Assembly (NCBI RefSeq): GCF_009725985.1
Contig: NZ_RCNR01000001.1
Coordinates: 124,001-188,000 of the forward strand
Reading direction: 5' to 3'
Origin: Zobellia amurskyensis
Lineage (GTDB): Bacteria; Bacteroidota; Bacteroidia; Flavobacteriales; Flavobacteriaceae
DNA length: 64,000 nt
Part shown: positions 34,469 to 43,575 of the stretch, in pieces
Layout of the letters: each line of letters starts with the position of its first letter
Position numbering within the stretch: position 1 is the stretch's first letter
Translations under genes and position numbers: made by a program
The notes under the pieces: generated by a model
The model's input: only the letters and a program-made list of their open reading frames with translations
Database searches by the model: none
What the model was told of the DNA's origin: nothing

Positions 34469-35932
34469 CTATTTATAACTGCGTGGTGCTAGAAAACGAG
34501 CCGTGGTGGTCTCTATTAACTTATCGTCACTATACACACCAATTTTTAGGTTGTTCTTGTCTCCACTTAGCGCGGAGGCATTAATTTCAATAAACAAGGT
34601 GCCTTCAGCCAAAGCTTCGGGTTGAACATCAAAATTATCCGTTCGTACTAATTTAATTTTTCCCTTTGGAGAGATCAATTCAAAATGAACGTTATTTACC
34701 GGCTTAGTGGTTTTGTTCAAAAGTTTGTACGTAAACACATTACTTATAATGTTGCCTTCTTTATGTTCGTAAAGCTGGCCTGGTAATCTTAGGATATTCG
34801 CTTCAAGATCATTTCTTAAGAACATCATACCAATTAGTACTCCGGTTAAAATGACCAATACAGCCGTATACCCCTTTAAGCGAGGCGTAAATTTGAACTT
34901 TTCCTTTTTGGTTATTTCATCTTCGCTAGCATAACGGATCAACCCTTTTGGTAGGTTTACTTTCTCCATAATAGTATCGCACTCATCTATACAAGCGGTG
35001 CAATTCACACATTCCAACTGCGTTCCGTTTCTAATGTCAATTCCCGTAGGACAAACATTTACACATTGAAAACAGTCAATACAATCACCATGGCCCAAGG
35101 CTTCACGGTCTTCGTTTTTGCGCCATTTTTTTCTGCCGCTTTCTGCTTCGCCTCTTTTGTGGTCATAAGCAACTACAATAGATTTGTTGTCTAGCAATAC
35201 ACCTTGCATACGGCCGTAAGGACAGGCAATAATACACACCTGTTCTCTAAACCAAGCGAACACAAAATAAAATACTGCCGTGAATATTAATAGCGACAGC
35301 ATAGTGCTGAGGTGTTGTGATGGCCCTTCAGTGATATATTGGATCAAGCGATCGCTGCCAATAAGATAGGCAAGAAAAACATTGGCTATTATGAATGATA
35401 TGACAAAAAAGACAAACCATTTTAAAACACGTTTCCGAATTTTCTCGGCATTCCATTCTTGTCTGTCTAGCCTCATTTGAGCACCGCGGTCGCCATCTAT
35501 CCAATATTCTATTCTACGGAAAACCATTTCCATAAAAATGGTCTGTGGGCACATCCATCCGCAGAAAATACGTCCAAAGGCTACCGTAAATAGGGCTATG
35601 AAAACCACCCCAATTATCATGGAGATGACAAAGAGATGAAAGTCTTGCGGATAAAAAGGAAAACCAAAGATATTAAAGCGCCTTTCAAGCACATTGAACA
35701 TTAAGAACTGGTTGCCATTTATTTTGACAAAAGGAGAACCGATTAAAAAAGCTAAAAGCACATAACTAACATATTTACGGTACTTGTAAAATTTGCCGCT
35801 TGGCTTTTTGGGAAATACCCATGCCCTTTTTCCATCTTCTTTAATGGTGCCTATAGAATCCCTAAAATTATCTTGGTCTTGTGCCATTTTGTTTTTCGCT
35901 TTATCAGCTAACGGGGCAAAAGCCCCGCTCAA
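34469..35932 (-). CDS. ccoG: Cytochrome c oxidase accessory protein CcoG (FixG)
   Basis: A 487-residue membrane iron-sulfur protein with several helices in the first 230 residues (including FGRIFCGWMCPQTIFMEMVF), then a bacterial-ferredoxin region with two [4Fe-4S] motifs (CIDCFQCVNVCP; CVNCTACIDECD) and a C-terminal Ig-like periplasmic domain. CcoG reduces copper for CuB delivery to the cbb3 oxidase. It starts 1 bp after the ccoP stop, so translation is probably coupled. Confidence 0.94.
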   Translation of the reverse strand: MSGAFAPLADKAKNKMAQDQDNFRDSIGTIKEDGKRAWVFPKKPSGKFYKYRKYVSYVLLAFLIGSPFVKINGNQFLMFNVLERRFNIFGFPFYPQDFHLFVISMIIGVVFIALFTVAFGRIFCGWMCPQTIFMEMVFRRIEYWIDGDRGAQMRLDRQEWNAEKIRKRVLKWFVFFVISFIIANVFLAYLIGSDRLIQYITEGPSQHLSTMLSLLIFTAVFYFVFAWFREQVCIIACPYGRMQGVLLDNKSIVVAYDHKRGEAESGRKKWRKNEDREALGHGDCIDCFQCVNVCPTGIDIRNGTQLECVNCTACIDECDTIMEKVNLPKGLIRYASEDEITKKEKFKFTPRLKGYTAVLVILTGVLIGMMFLRNDLEANILRLPGQLYEHKEGNIISNVFTYKLLNKTTKPVNNVHFELISPKGKIKLVRTDNFDVQPEALAEGTLFIEINASALSGDKNNLKIGVYSDDKLIETTTARFLAPRSYK

Positions 35933-35933
35933 T

Positions 35934-36887
35934 TCAGTTCATAGTAACTGATGTGGAATCTATTTCCTGTTCAGTACTAGTCTCTTCTGCAGGTGTTGCC
36001 GGAGCAGGAGCGTTAGGATCTATCCATAGGTCGCCTTCGGCAGCTTTTGGGTTCGCGGCAGTAGTGCCTTGAAAACTTAGGACATAACTAGCAACCTGTG
36101 CTATTTCTGCAGGTTTTAAATTTTGCTTCCATGCAATCATACCTTTACCATCACGGCCGCCTTCTGAAATTGTATGAAAAACGTTTTTAATGCCCCCGCC
36201 TAAAATCCAGTTCTGATCCGTTAGGTTTGGTCCTATACCGCCGCCGCCATCTGCCATATGACAGGCAACACAGTTACTTTCAAAAATAGCCTGCCCCGCT
36301 TTAAGGTCGCTGGCATCCGTAAGTAGTTCTACCGTATTGGCATCAACAAGTCCTTTTGCGGTTTTTTTGTATTCCTCAATCTCCAATTTAGCGGCAGCTA
36401 CTTCCTGCTCGTACTCTTGGTCTTGGGTATAATCGTTGAAAACATGAAAGCGAACCATATAAATTACAGCAAATACAATGGATGCATAAAAGAGGTACAC
36501 CCACCATGGCGGTAAATTGTTGTCTAGCTCACGGATACCATCATAGTTATGGTCTAGAATAATTTCTTCTTCTTTTTCCATAGGTTTGGAGCCTAACATT
36601 TTCTGGTAGGTTCTTTGTGCCCATTTCCACTCAATGGTTTTATTCTTAGCCGCCAAATAACGTTCTTGACCTTCTTCTGAAAGCGTCTGGAACATTACTT
36701 TTTCAATAGCGCTAGTGATTACTGCAATTGCGATGAGCAAAAACAGGATAAAAACTAGAAACACCTGCACCATTGGGTACTTTATAAAGGCAGGGATGTC
36801 TCCCGAATCGACGAAGAACTCCGTCAAACCAAATATTAAAAAGAAAATTAGCGGTATCTTAATCCACCACGTTGATGTATTTTTCAT
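35934..36887 (-). CDS. ccoP: cbb3-type cytochrome c oxidase subunit CcoP, single-heme form
   Basis: A 317-residue protein with two N-terminal hydrophobic segments, a further helix (WWVYLFYASIVFAVIYMVRF) and one cytochrome c domain with CVACH (Cys206-His210) and a methionine-region GKGMIAWKQNL. Classic proteobacterial CcoP has two heme motifs; only one is present here. The C-terminal tail (about residues 285-317) is rich in Ala/Pro/Thr/Glu. The start overlaps the ccoQ stop by 4 bp. It takes electrons to the CcoNO core. Confidence 0.92.
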   Translation of the reverse strand: MKNTSTWWIKIPLIFFLIFGLTEFFVDSGDIPAFIKYPMVQVFLVFILFLLIAIAVITSAIEKVMFQTLSEEGQERYLAAKNKTIEWKWAQRTYQKMLGSKPMEKEEEIILDHNYDGIRELDNNLPPWWVYLFYASIVFAVIYMVRFHVFNDYTQDQEYEQEVAAAKLEIEEYKKTAKGLVDANTVELLTDASDLKAGQAIFESNCVACHMADGGGGIGPNLTDQNWILGGGIKNVFHTISEGGRDGKGMIAWKQNLKPAEIAQVASYVLSFQGTTAANPKAAEGDLWIDPNAPAPATPAEETSTEQEIDSTSVTMN

Positions 36888-37075
36888 AGCTCTAGGTTTT
36901 GTTGGTTATCTTCTTCAAAAGGTAATTCGCTCACTTCTTTGATATATGATTTTGAGGCGGTGAAAACCCACCAAAACAACAATGTGAAAAACACAAAGAA
37001 GATGAGTAGCGATATCATGGGGTAGGTTGCTACGCCCTCAATAGTTTCCATGTAACCTTTTACAAATTTGAACAT
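36884..37075 (-). CDS. ccoQ: CcoQ-like small cbb3 oxidase subunit
   Basis: A 63-residue protein with one membrane helix (MISLLIFFVFFTLLFWWVFTA) and an acidic C-terminus. Position between ccoNO and ccoP, overlapping ccoP by 4 bp, and size are those of CcoQ/FixQ, which stabilises the oxidase complex. Sequence alone is too short for certainty. Confidence 0.82.
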   Translation of the reverse strand: MFKFVKGYMETIEGVATYPMISLLIFFVFFTLLFWWVFTASKSYIKEVSELPFEEDNQQNLEL

Positions 37076-37080
37076 GATCT

Positions 37081-39285
37081 TTAGTTTTTGTTATCAGATA
37101 ATATTTCACCAGTCTCTTTAACCTTGATGTCGGTTCCCAGTCGCTGTAAATATGCTATTAGGGAAACAATTTCTCGGTCTCGCATTTCTATGAATTCTTC
37201 ACCGTTTTCAGCGGCATAGGCTTTATCTGCCTCATAGCTTTTTGCGAAATCAGGGTCCGTATATAGATTTTTTTCAATTTTTTCAGCCTGAGCATCCATC
37301 AATGCATCGGCATTTGCAATTTCGTCATCGGTGTACGGAACACCCAAGGTTACCATAGCTTCCATTTTTGCCTTTATATCGCTACGATCATGCTTGTCAC
37401 GTATCATCCAAGAGTATGAAGGCATGATAGAGCCTGATGATGTACTCTGTGGATCGTACATATGGTTTAGGTGCCAGTTATCAGAATATTTGCCGCCAAT
37501 TCTAAGTAAATCTGGACCGGTACGTTTACTTCCCCAAAGGAACGGGTGGTCATAAACAAATTCGCCAGCTTTGGAATACTCGCCATAACGCTCTACCTCA
37601 CTTCTAAACGGACGGACCATTTGCGAGTGGCAGCCTACGCAACCTTCACGTATGTAAAGGTCACGACCTTCCAATTCTAATGGGGTATATGGTTTTACGC
37701 TAGTTATTGTTGGTATGTTGGACTTCACCAATATGGTGGGTACAATTTGGATGATACCGCCAATCAAAATAGCTACAGTTGCTAAAATGGTCAATTGTAT
37801 AGGCTTACGCTCTAACCAAGTATGGAAAGTTTCGCCAGCCGTTCTGTGTTTTGAAACACGAGTAAGAGGAGCAGCTTCAGCTAATTCATCTTCTATGGTG
37901 CAACCAGATTTAATAGTACAAACAACGTTGTAGATCATAACACATGCCCCAATGATATAAAGACTACCGCCAATGGCTCTCATCCAGTACATAGGCATGA
38001 TTTCGTGAACGGTTTCTAAGAAGTTACCGTAAACCAATGTGCCATCTGGATTAAATTCTTTCCACATTAAAGCCTGTGTGAATCCAGCAACGTACATGGG
38101 TAGGGTGTACAGAATGATGCCTAAAGTACCGATCCAAAAATGGAAGTTGGCCAAACTAATGGAGTGTAGTTTGTTTTTGGTCATTTTGGGAACCATCCAA
38201 TAAATCATACCAAAAGTTAGGAATCCGTTCCAGGCCAAAGCACCTACATGTACGTGGGCAATGATCCAGTCACTAAAGTGGGCAATTGCGTTTACATTTT
38301 TAAGTGAAAGCATTGGGCCTTCAAAAGTGGCCATACCGTAACCGGTAATAGCAACTACCATAAATTTTAGAACAGGGTCCGTACGTACTTTATCCCAAGC
38401 ACCACGCAACGTAAGAAGCCCGTTGATCATACCGCCCCAAGAAGGAGCCAAGAGCATAATTGAAAATGCTATACCCAAGTTTTGGGCCCAATCAGGTAAT
38501 GAAGAGTATAATAAGTGGTGAGGCCCAGCCCAGATGTATATGAAAATCAGAGACCAGAAGTGAACTATAGACAGTCTATAAGAATATACCGGTCTGTTTG
38601 CCGCTTTGGGTACAAAATAGTACATAAGTCCTAAGAACGGTGTAGTCAAGAAAAATGCAACCGCATTATGTCCGTACCACCATTGCACCAATGCATCTTG
38701 AACGCCAGCGTATACAGAGTAACTTTTTAAGGCACTAACAGGAAGTTCCAAACTGTTGAAGATGTGTAGAACGGCCACCGTAACAAAAGTTGCCAAATAG
38801 AACCAAATGGCCACATAAAGATGGCGTTGTCTTCTCTTGATCATGGTACCGATAAGATTGGCGCCAAAAGCAACCCAAACTACCGCAATGGCTAAATCTA
38901 TTGGCCACTCAAGTTCAGCATATTCTTTACTACTGGTGTACCCCAATGGTAGCGTAATAGCCGCGGCCACAATAATTGCCTGCCAACCCCAAAAATTGAA
39001 CTTACTTAGGAAATCACTGTACATACGCGCTTTTAGCAAACGCTGGGTTGAGTAGTAAACACCTGCGTAAATAGCATTTCCTACAAATGCAAAAATCACC
39101 GCATTGGTATGCAATGGGCGTAAACGGCCAAAACTTAACCACGATATCCCGTCGGTTAAGTTGGGGAACATGAACATTAAGGCTAACAATAAGCCTACAG
39201 ACATACCCACAATGCCCCAAAACATGGTTGCATAGAGGAAATTTTTCACGATTTTGTTATCGTAATAAAACTGCTGTACTTCCAT
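37081..39285 (-). CDS. ccoNO: cbb3-type cytochrome c oxidase fused subunits I and II (CcoN-CcoO)
   Basis: A 734-residue fusion. The N-terminal 480 or so residues are the polytopic heme-copper subunit CcoN, with conserved histidine regions LRPLHTNAVIFAF, VQWWYGHNAVAFFL, WAGPHHLLYSSLPD and IIAHVHVGALAWNG. The C-terminal part, after another helix, is the CcoO cytochrome c, with CVGCHSQMVRPF (Cys549-His553). N-O fusion is common in Bacteroidota. It reduces oxygen to water with high affinity and pumps protons. Overlap-free, 2 bp after ccoS. Confidence 0.97.
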   Translation of the reverse strand: MEVQQFYYDNKIVKNFLYATMFWGIVGMSVGLLLALMFMFPNLTDGISWLSFGRLRPLHTNAVIFAFVGNAIYAGVYYSTQRLLKARMYSDFLSKFNFWGWQAIIVAAAITLPLGYTSSKEYAELEWPIDLAIAVVWVAFGANLIGTMIKRRQRHLYVAIWFYLATFVTVAVLHIFNSLELPVSALKSYSVYAGVQDALVQWWYGHNAVAFFLTTPFLGLMYYFVPKAANRPVYSYRLSIVHFWSLIFIYIWAGPHHLLYSSLPDWAQNLGIAFSIMLLAPSWGGMINGLLTLRGAWDKVRTDPVLKFMVVAITGYGMATFEGPMLSLKNVNAIAHFSDWIIAHVHVGALAWNGFLTFGMIYWMVPKMTKNKLHSISLANFHFWIGTLGIILYTLPMYVAGFTQALMWKEFNPDGTLVYGNFLETVHEIMPMYWMRAIGGSLYIIGACVMIYNVVCTIKSGCTIEDELAEAAPLTRVSKHRTAGETFHTWLERKPIQLTILATVAILIGGIIQIVPTILVKSNIPTITSVKPYTPLELEGRDLYIREGCVGCHSQMVRPFRSEVERYGEYSKAGEFVYDHPFLWGSKRTGPDLLRIGGKYSDNWHLNHMYDPQSTSSGSIMPSYSWMIRDKHDRSDIKAKMEAMVTLGVPYTDDEIANADALMDAQAEKIEKNLYTDPDFAKSYEADKAYAAENGEEFIEMRDREIVSLIAYLQRLGTDIKVKETGEILSDNKN

Positions 39286-39287
39286 AA

Positions 39288-39497
39288 TTATACTTGTTTA
39301 TTTAGTTGGATTTTTTCCTTGTTTGCTTTACTGGTACTAGGTTTTTGTTTCTTGACGAGTTCATCTTCAAAAAGCATGCGAACGGATGGCGTATACGAAT
39401 CATCGTACTGACCACTTTTAACCGAAACAATAAATGCAATGAAAAATAGGACCGCAACAAGAACGCTGATGGTCAATAGCACATAAATAACACTCAT
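39288..39497 (-). CDS. ccoS: cbb3 oxidase maturation protein CcoS
   Basis: A 69-residue protein: a helix (MSVIYVLLTISVLVAVLFFIAFIV) then SVKSGQYDDSYTPSVRMLFED, the pattern of CcoS (GQYDD after the helix). CcoS is needed to insert cofactors into the oxidase. It is the first gene of the cco transcript; the Fnr-type promoter lies just upstream. The next gene ccoNO starts 2 bp after its stop. Confidence 0.92.
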   Translation of the reverse strand: MSVIYVLLTISVLVAVLFFIAFIVSVKSGQYDDSYTPSVRMLFEDELVKKQKPSTSKANKEKIQLNKQV

Positions 39498-39516
39498 ACC
39501 TACCTGAATTATGGTG

Positions 39517-39559
39517 TAAAACTACGGTGTGAGCCAACCATTAAATATGACTTATATCA
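39517..39559 (-). promoter_or_regulatory. Predicted Fnr-type promoter of the cco operon
   Basis: On the minus strand TGATATAAGTCA (39559-39548) ends 23 nt before TAGTTTTA (39524-39517), a 7-of-8 match to TAnnTTTG. The ccoS ATG is 19 nt further. The spacing is identical to that at fnr, usp, hemN and PPOX. Confidence 0.72.
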
Positions 39560-39705
39560 GGTTTTGCTGAATAAGTTGAAACTTGGCTTAATTTTTAAAT
39601 AAAAAACTGATATACAGAGTTTTGTGTGGAGTTCTTTTTGTGGAAAAATAGAAGAATTATGAAATAATTTTTAAAGGAGGAAAAGGATTGATACAAAGGA
39701 AAGGC

Positions 39706-40140
39706 TTAGACTTTTTTTGTATTCTGATAAATTGAAAGTAAAGCAGCAACGATAATAAGATTTTTGATAACGTACTGACCCAATAGAGTAGGTGCAAATG
39801 GACTGGAGGTAAAAGATATTTCGCTTAGAAGTAAAAGTGATGTAAAGGTACAGACCATGTGTCCGAGCGTTACCATTACTGTCTGTTTTCGATAAATATC
39901 AAAAAGCAGAAAAAAGCCGATACCCACTTCCAAAATTGCTAAGAGAATGATTGAGGTTTCTCTGGGAATAAGCCCCATAGAGAGAACACCAATAGTGTCT
40001 TTGGCCATTTCCTCTGCTGGACTAGCATGGCTAAAAAACTTTAGACTTCCAAACCATAGGTATACAATACCTATTGAAATTTGAAGGAATGAAATTTTCT
40101 TAAAATGAGTAAAAAGGGAAGCAGTCTTTAAAAAAGGCAT
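39706..40140 (-). CDS. DoxX-like four-helix membrane protein
   Basis: A 144-residue membrane protein with four hydrophobic stretches: ISIGIVYLWFGSLKFF, GLIPRETSIILLAILEVGIGFFLLFD, TVMVTLGHMVCTFTSLLLL and VIKNLIIVAALLSIY. The LWFGSLKFF and EVGIGFFLLF pattern is that of DoxX/MauE-like proteins. Role is unknown. It follows ccoI by 136 bp on the same strand and lies upstream of the cco promoter. Confidence 0.75.
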   Translation of the reverse strand: MPFLKTASLFTHFKKISFLQISIGIVYLWFGSLKFFSHASPAEEMAKDTIGVLSMGLIPRETSIILLAILEVGIGFFLLFDIYRKQTVMVTLGHMVCTFTSLLLLSEISFTSSPFAPTLLGQYVIKNLIIVAALLSIYQNTKKV

Positions 40141-40276
40141 GTAACTTATAATCTGGTTAAGTTGGTTTTTGAGCCTTGCAAACCTAACTTTTTATAGCTT
40201 TCGCCCCGGTTTTTTAACAGTTAAGTTTTTGGGGGCAATCTAATTTTTTCACGTTTGTAAGAATAATCTTTATGGG

Positions 40277-42673
40277 TTATTTTAATTTCTTTCCAATCAA
40301 ATTGGTGGCCACCGTTGCAAATGCAACCACACTTATAGAGCTCAATGGCATTAGGATCGCTGCAATTACAGGTTCAAGTTGGCCGGTAACGGCAAAGTAT
40401 AGGCCAACAAGGTTATAGGTCAAAGAAAGTAGAAAACATAATTTAATGACTTTCATGGCTTTTTTTGAGGCTAAGATGTAGTTGTTTAACTGTTGAAATT
40501 TAGAGGCATCCATAATACCATCGCTAGCAGGTGAGAAGACATTAATGTTCTCTGAAATGGCAATGCCCACCTCTGCTTGCGCTAATGCACCGGCATCATT
40601 AAGGCCATCGCCAATCATAAGAACCTTTTTTCCTTGGTCTTGTAAGGCTTTTATAAACTCTAATTTATGTTGCGGTTTTTGATTGAAGTATAAAGGCGTA
40701 AGTTTTGGTAATAGCTTTTCCAAACGAGGTTTTTCACCTTCATTATCTCCTGATAATAGGGCGACATCAAAATTTTTGGACATATCTTGAAATACTTCGG
40801 ATACACCATCTCTGTATTCATTATGGAAAATATATTTGCCCTTATAGGTGTTGTTGCTACTAATATGTACCGAAGTATTAATAGAATCAGTGGTTTGTGC
40901 GCTGCCTACAAAAGCAGCGGAACCCGCTTTTATATGTTCGTTGTCTTTTATGCCTTCAATACCTTTGCCAATATGCTCTTCATATTCATCTAGGGTAACA
41001 ATATTTTGCTCTGCCAAAAGACTATAAAGCGTTCTGCTGAGCGGATGATTGGAGCCGCGAAGGGTGTTTTTCAATAAGGATGCCTCGGTTTCCGTAAGCG
41101 GCATACCTTCATAGGTAGCTGTGCTTTTTTTGGAAGTGGTAATTGTACCCGTTTTGTCAAAAATGGCGGTGTCTACCTGTGCAAGTTGTTCTATGGTTTG
41201 AGTGTCTTTGAGATAAAATTTATTTCGGCCGAATATGCGCAACATATTACCAAGGGTAAAGGGAGATGCCAGTGCAATGGCACAAGGACAGGCAATTATT
41301 AGGACTGCCGTAAAAACGTTCATCACCTTGCTTGGGTCATAAACGAGCCAGAAGAATGCTGATAAAAAAGCAATACTGAGTACGGCAATCGTAAATCTCC
41401 GGCCAATACTATCGGTCAAGGTTTGAAATTTAGTGGTCTTGTCTTCTTGGAAAACAGAATTGCCCCATAATTGGGTGAGGTAGCTCTGTGAAACCGATTT
41501 TAAGGCTTCCATTTCTATGGCACCTTGTAGTTGTTTTCCGCCGGCAAAGACTTTCTCTCCAGATTCTTTTTTTACCGGTTCAGATTCCCCGGTTACAAAG
41601 CTATAATCAATCCGGGCCTGCCCATTTATAAGAATACCATCAACGGGAATCAATTCTTCATTTCTGATCAGCAATCGGTCTCCTGGTTTTATGTCATGCA
41701 CTTGGGCGGTTTCTTCTTTTCCTTCTTTGGTAACACGGGTAACGGCAATAGGAAAATAGGATTTGTAATCTCGTTCAAACGATAAAAAGGAATAGGTTTT
41801 TTGTTGAAAGAATTTCCCTAAGAGCAAGAAAAAGACCAATCCCGTTAGGGAATCAAAAAAACCACTGCCCCAGTCAAACATAATCTCTAAGGTGCTCCGT
41901 ACAAAAAGGACCAAAATCCCTAGGGCAATAGGAACATCAATATTCAATATTTTACTGCGAAGCCCTTTATAGGCAGATATAAAATAATCCCTGCCCGCAT
42001 AAAGAAGGACCGGTAATGAAAATAGAAACATAAGCCAATGAAAAACTGGTTCATATCTATTGAGCCAAAATTCACCACCTGATGCACTACTTGTTGAGAG
42101 ATCAAAATAATCAGGAAATGATAAGAACATGACATTGCCAAAAGCAAAACCGGCAACGCCAAGCTTATAGATTAAGCTACGATCGATACTTTTCTTTTTG
42201 TTGTCAAAATCATCTAATGAAATATTGGGTTCGTAGCCAATTCTAGCCAATAGGGTAACCACCTCTTTTAGTGAAACGCCAATACTATTATAGGTAATGC
42301 GTACCGTTTTCTTAGGAAAATCTACTTGAGAATTTTTAATGGATACGTTTAACTTATTTAAGTTTTCAAGTACCCAAATACAAGAGCTACAGTGAATGTG
42401 AGGTATGTGAAGGTTAACAATTTGCAAATCCCCATCATTGAACTCGATAAGTCGTTCAGTAATAGGTAGTGAATCTAAAAAGGCGTATCTTCCATCAACC
42501 GCTTTTGGGGTTGCTCCGGCAGCCGATTGTAAGTCGTAATAGTAATCAAGGTCATTGCCGGATAGAATTTCGTAAACGGTTTTACAGCCTTTACAACAAA
42601 AGCTTTTGTTGTCTAGAACTATGGTTTTCGTACCACAGTTGTCACCGCAATGGAAACAGTTTTTAGTTTTCAT
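40277..42673 (-). CDS. ccoI: Copper-translocating P-type ATPase for cbb3 oxidase assembly (CcoI/FixI type)
   Basis: A 798-residue P1B ATPase. N-terminal cysteine-rich metal region (CFHCGDNCG, CCKGCKTVYEIL), an HMA-like motif (HCSSCIWVLENL), transmembrane copper motif ACPCAIALASP, phosphorylation motif DKTGTITTSK and GDGLNDAGALA. The extra N-terminal zinc-ribbon-like cysteines are typical of FixI/CcoI. It exports copper to the periplasm for oxidase assembly. Divergent from fnr with a shared palindrome between them, so it is predicted to be induced with the oxidase. Confidence 0.93.
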   Translation of the reverse strand: MKTKNCFHCGDNCGTKTIVLDNKSFCCKGCKTVYEILSGNDLDYYYDLQSAAGATPKAVDGRYAFLDSLPITERLIEFNDGDLQIVNLHIPHIHCSSCIWVLENLNKLNVSIKNSQVDFPKKTVRITYNSIGVSLKEVVTLLARIGYEPNISLDDFDNKKKSIDRSLIYKLGVAGFAFGNVMFLSFPDYFDLSTSSASGGEFWLNRYEPVFHWLMFLFSLPVLLYAGRDYFISAYKGLRSKILNIDVPIALGILVLFVRSTLEIMFDWGSGFFDSLTGLVFFLLLGKFFQQKTYSFLSFERDYKSYFPIAVTRVTKEGKEETAQVHDIKPGDRLLIRNEELIPVDGILINGQARIDYSFVTGESEPVKKESGEKVFAGGKQLQGAIEMEALKSVSQSYLTQLWGNSVFQEDKTTKFQTLTDSIGRRFTIAVLSIAFLSAFFWLVYDPSKVMNVFTAVLIIACPCAIALASPFTLGNMLRIFGRNKFYLKDTQTIEQLAQVDTAIFDKTGTITTSKKSTATYEGMPLTETEASLLKNTLRGSNHPLSRTLYSLLAEQNIVTLDEYEEHIGKGIEGIKDNEHIKAGSAAFVGSAQTTDSINTSVHISSNNTYKGKYIFHNEYRDGVSEVFQDMSKNFDVALLSGDNEGEKPRLEKLLPKLTPLYFNQKPQHKLEFIKALQDQGKKVLMIGDGLNDAGALAQAEVGIAISENINVFSPASDGIMDASKFQQLNNYILASKKAMKVIKLCFLLSLTYNLVGLYFAVTGQLEPVIAAILMPLSSISVVAFATVATNLIGKKLK

Positions 42674-42696
42674 TTTACATTTGTAAGTACCTCACA

Positions 42697-42770
42697 CAAA
42701 GGTGCAAAGTGTAGGACTATTAAAACATGACAATTGTCAGTTTTTGTATTCCTAGTGAATAGTACCTTTG
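42697..42770. promoter_or_regulatory. Divergent ccoI-fnr promoters sharing one Fnr-type palindrome
   Basis: The perfect palindrome TGACAATTGTCA lies at 42728-42739. On the plus side it ends 23 nt before TACCTTTG (42763-42770), an exact -7 match, 26 nt before the fnr ATG. On the minus side it ends 23 nt before CACCTTTG (42704-42697), a 7-of-8 match, 23 nt before the ccoI ATG. A single bound dimer could thus serve both promoters in the class-II position. Confidence 0.78.
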
Positions 42771-42796
42771 TATGGTCAGGTGTAAATTTTAGAGTT

Positions 42797-43486
42797 ATGA
42801 ATGGTAGATGTGAAAATTGTATAATAAGGCAGTTCAATTCGTTACGAGCTATGAGCAAGGAGGAATTGAAAATAGTATCTGACTCCAAGATTTCCAAAAA
42901 AATTAAAAAAGGGGATGCACTTTTTCGCGAGGGCGAAAAGCTAGATGGTGTGTTTTGTGTAAGGGATGGTGTCTCAAAACTGTCTAAGTTAAGTGGCAAT
43001 GGTAAGGACCAGATCGTAAGATTGGCCAGCAAAGGAGAGGTAATGGGGCAGCGTGCGGTAATTGCCGAAGAGTCTACCAATTTAAGTGCAATTGCGGTTA
43101 GCGATATGAAAGTTTGTTTTATTCCCAAAGAGGTCATTTCAAACACCCTAGATCGCAACCCAAATTTTGCGGTTGAAGTTTTACGCCATATGGCCCATGA
43201 CTTAAGAGAGGCAGATGATGTTATTGTAAACATGTCCCAAAAGACGGTCAAGCAAAGAATGGCAGAAGCTTTTCTATATCTTAAAAAGAATTATGGAGAA
43301 GATACAGAGGGTTACTTGACCCTTGTTTTGTCTAGAGAGGATTACTCCAATGTAGTGGGTACGGCTACTGAATCTTGTATCAGGATTATTTCTGAATTCA
43401 AGAAAAAAGGGTTGATAAAAACCTCTGGAAAAAAAATAGGCGTTGCCGATGAGCGGAAGCTTTTAGATTTGATAGAAGGGTTTTAA
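42797..43486 (+). CDS. Crp/Fnr-family transcription regulator
   Basis: A 229-residue regulator starting MNGRCENCIIRQF. A cyclic-nucleotide-binding-type sensory domain (GDALFREGEKLDGVFCVRDGVSKL; GEVMGQRAVI) is followed by a dimer helix and the C-terminal winged helix (LSREDYSNVVGTATESCIRIISEFKKKGLI). The N-terminal CXXC (Cys5, Cys8) recalls Fnr cysteine clusters, but the four-cysteine pattern of E. coli Fnr is not obvious, so oxygen or NO sensing by cluster or heme is open. Start 42797 is preferred, since the upstream in-frame ATG (42734) falls inside the palindrome. It is divergent from ccoI and probably controls itself and the other promoters with the same palindrome. Confidence 0.92.
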   Translation: MNGRCENCIIRQFNSLRAMSKEELKIVSDSKISKKIKKGDALFREGEKLDGVFCVRDGVSKLSKLSGNGKDQIVRLASKGEVMGQRAVIAEESTNLSAIAVSDMKVCFIPKEVISNTLDRNPNFAVEVLRHMAHDLREADDVIVNMSQKTVKQRMAEAFLYLKKNYGEDTEGYLTLVLSREDYSNVVGTATESCIRIISEFKKKGLIKTSGKKIGVADERKLLDLIEGF

Positions 43487-43505
43487 ACCTGCTCTTTTTA
43501 AAAAC

Positions 43506-43548
43506 TGATATATGTCATAGTTTGCCTATGGGTTTGGTTCTACTTTTA
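43506..43548 (+). promoter_or_regulatory. Predicted Fnr-type promoter of the second usp gene
   Basis: TGATATATGTCA (43506-43517) ends 23 nt before TACTTTTA (43541-43548), the same -7 box sequence as at PPOX. The usp ATG is 27 nt further. It begins 20 bp after the fnr stop. Confidence 0.72.
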
Positions 43549-43575
43549 CCCTTGAAGATTTCAATAAAAAAGTAG

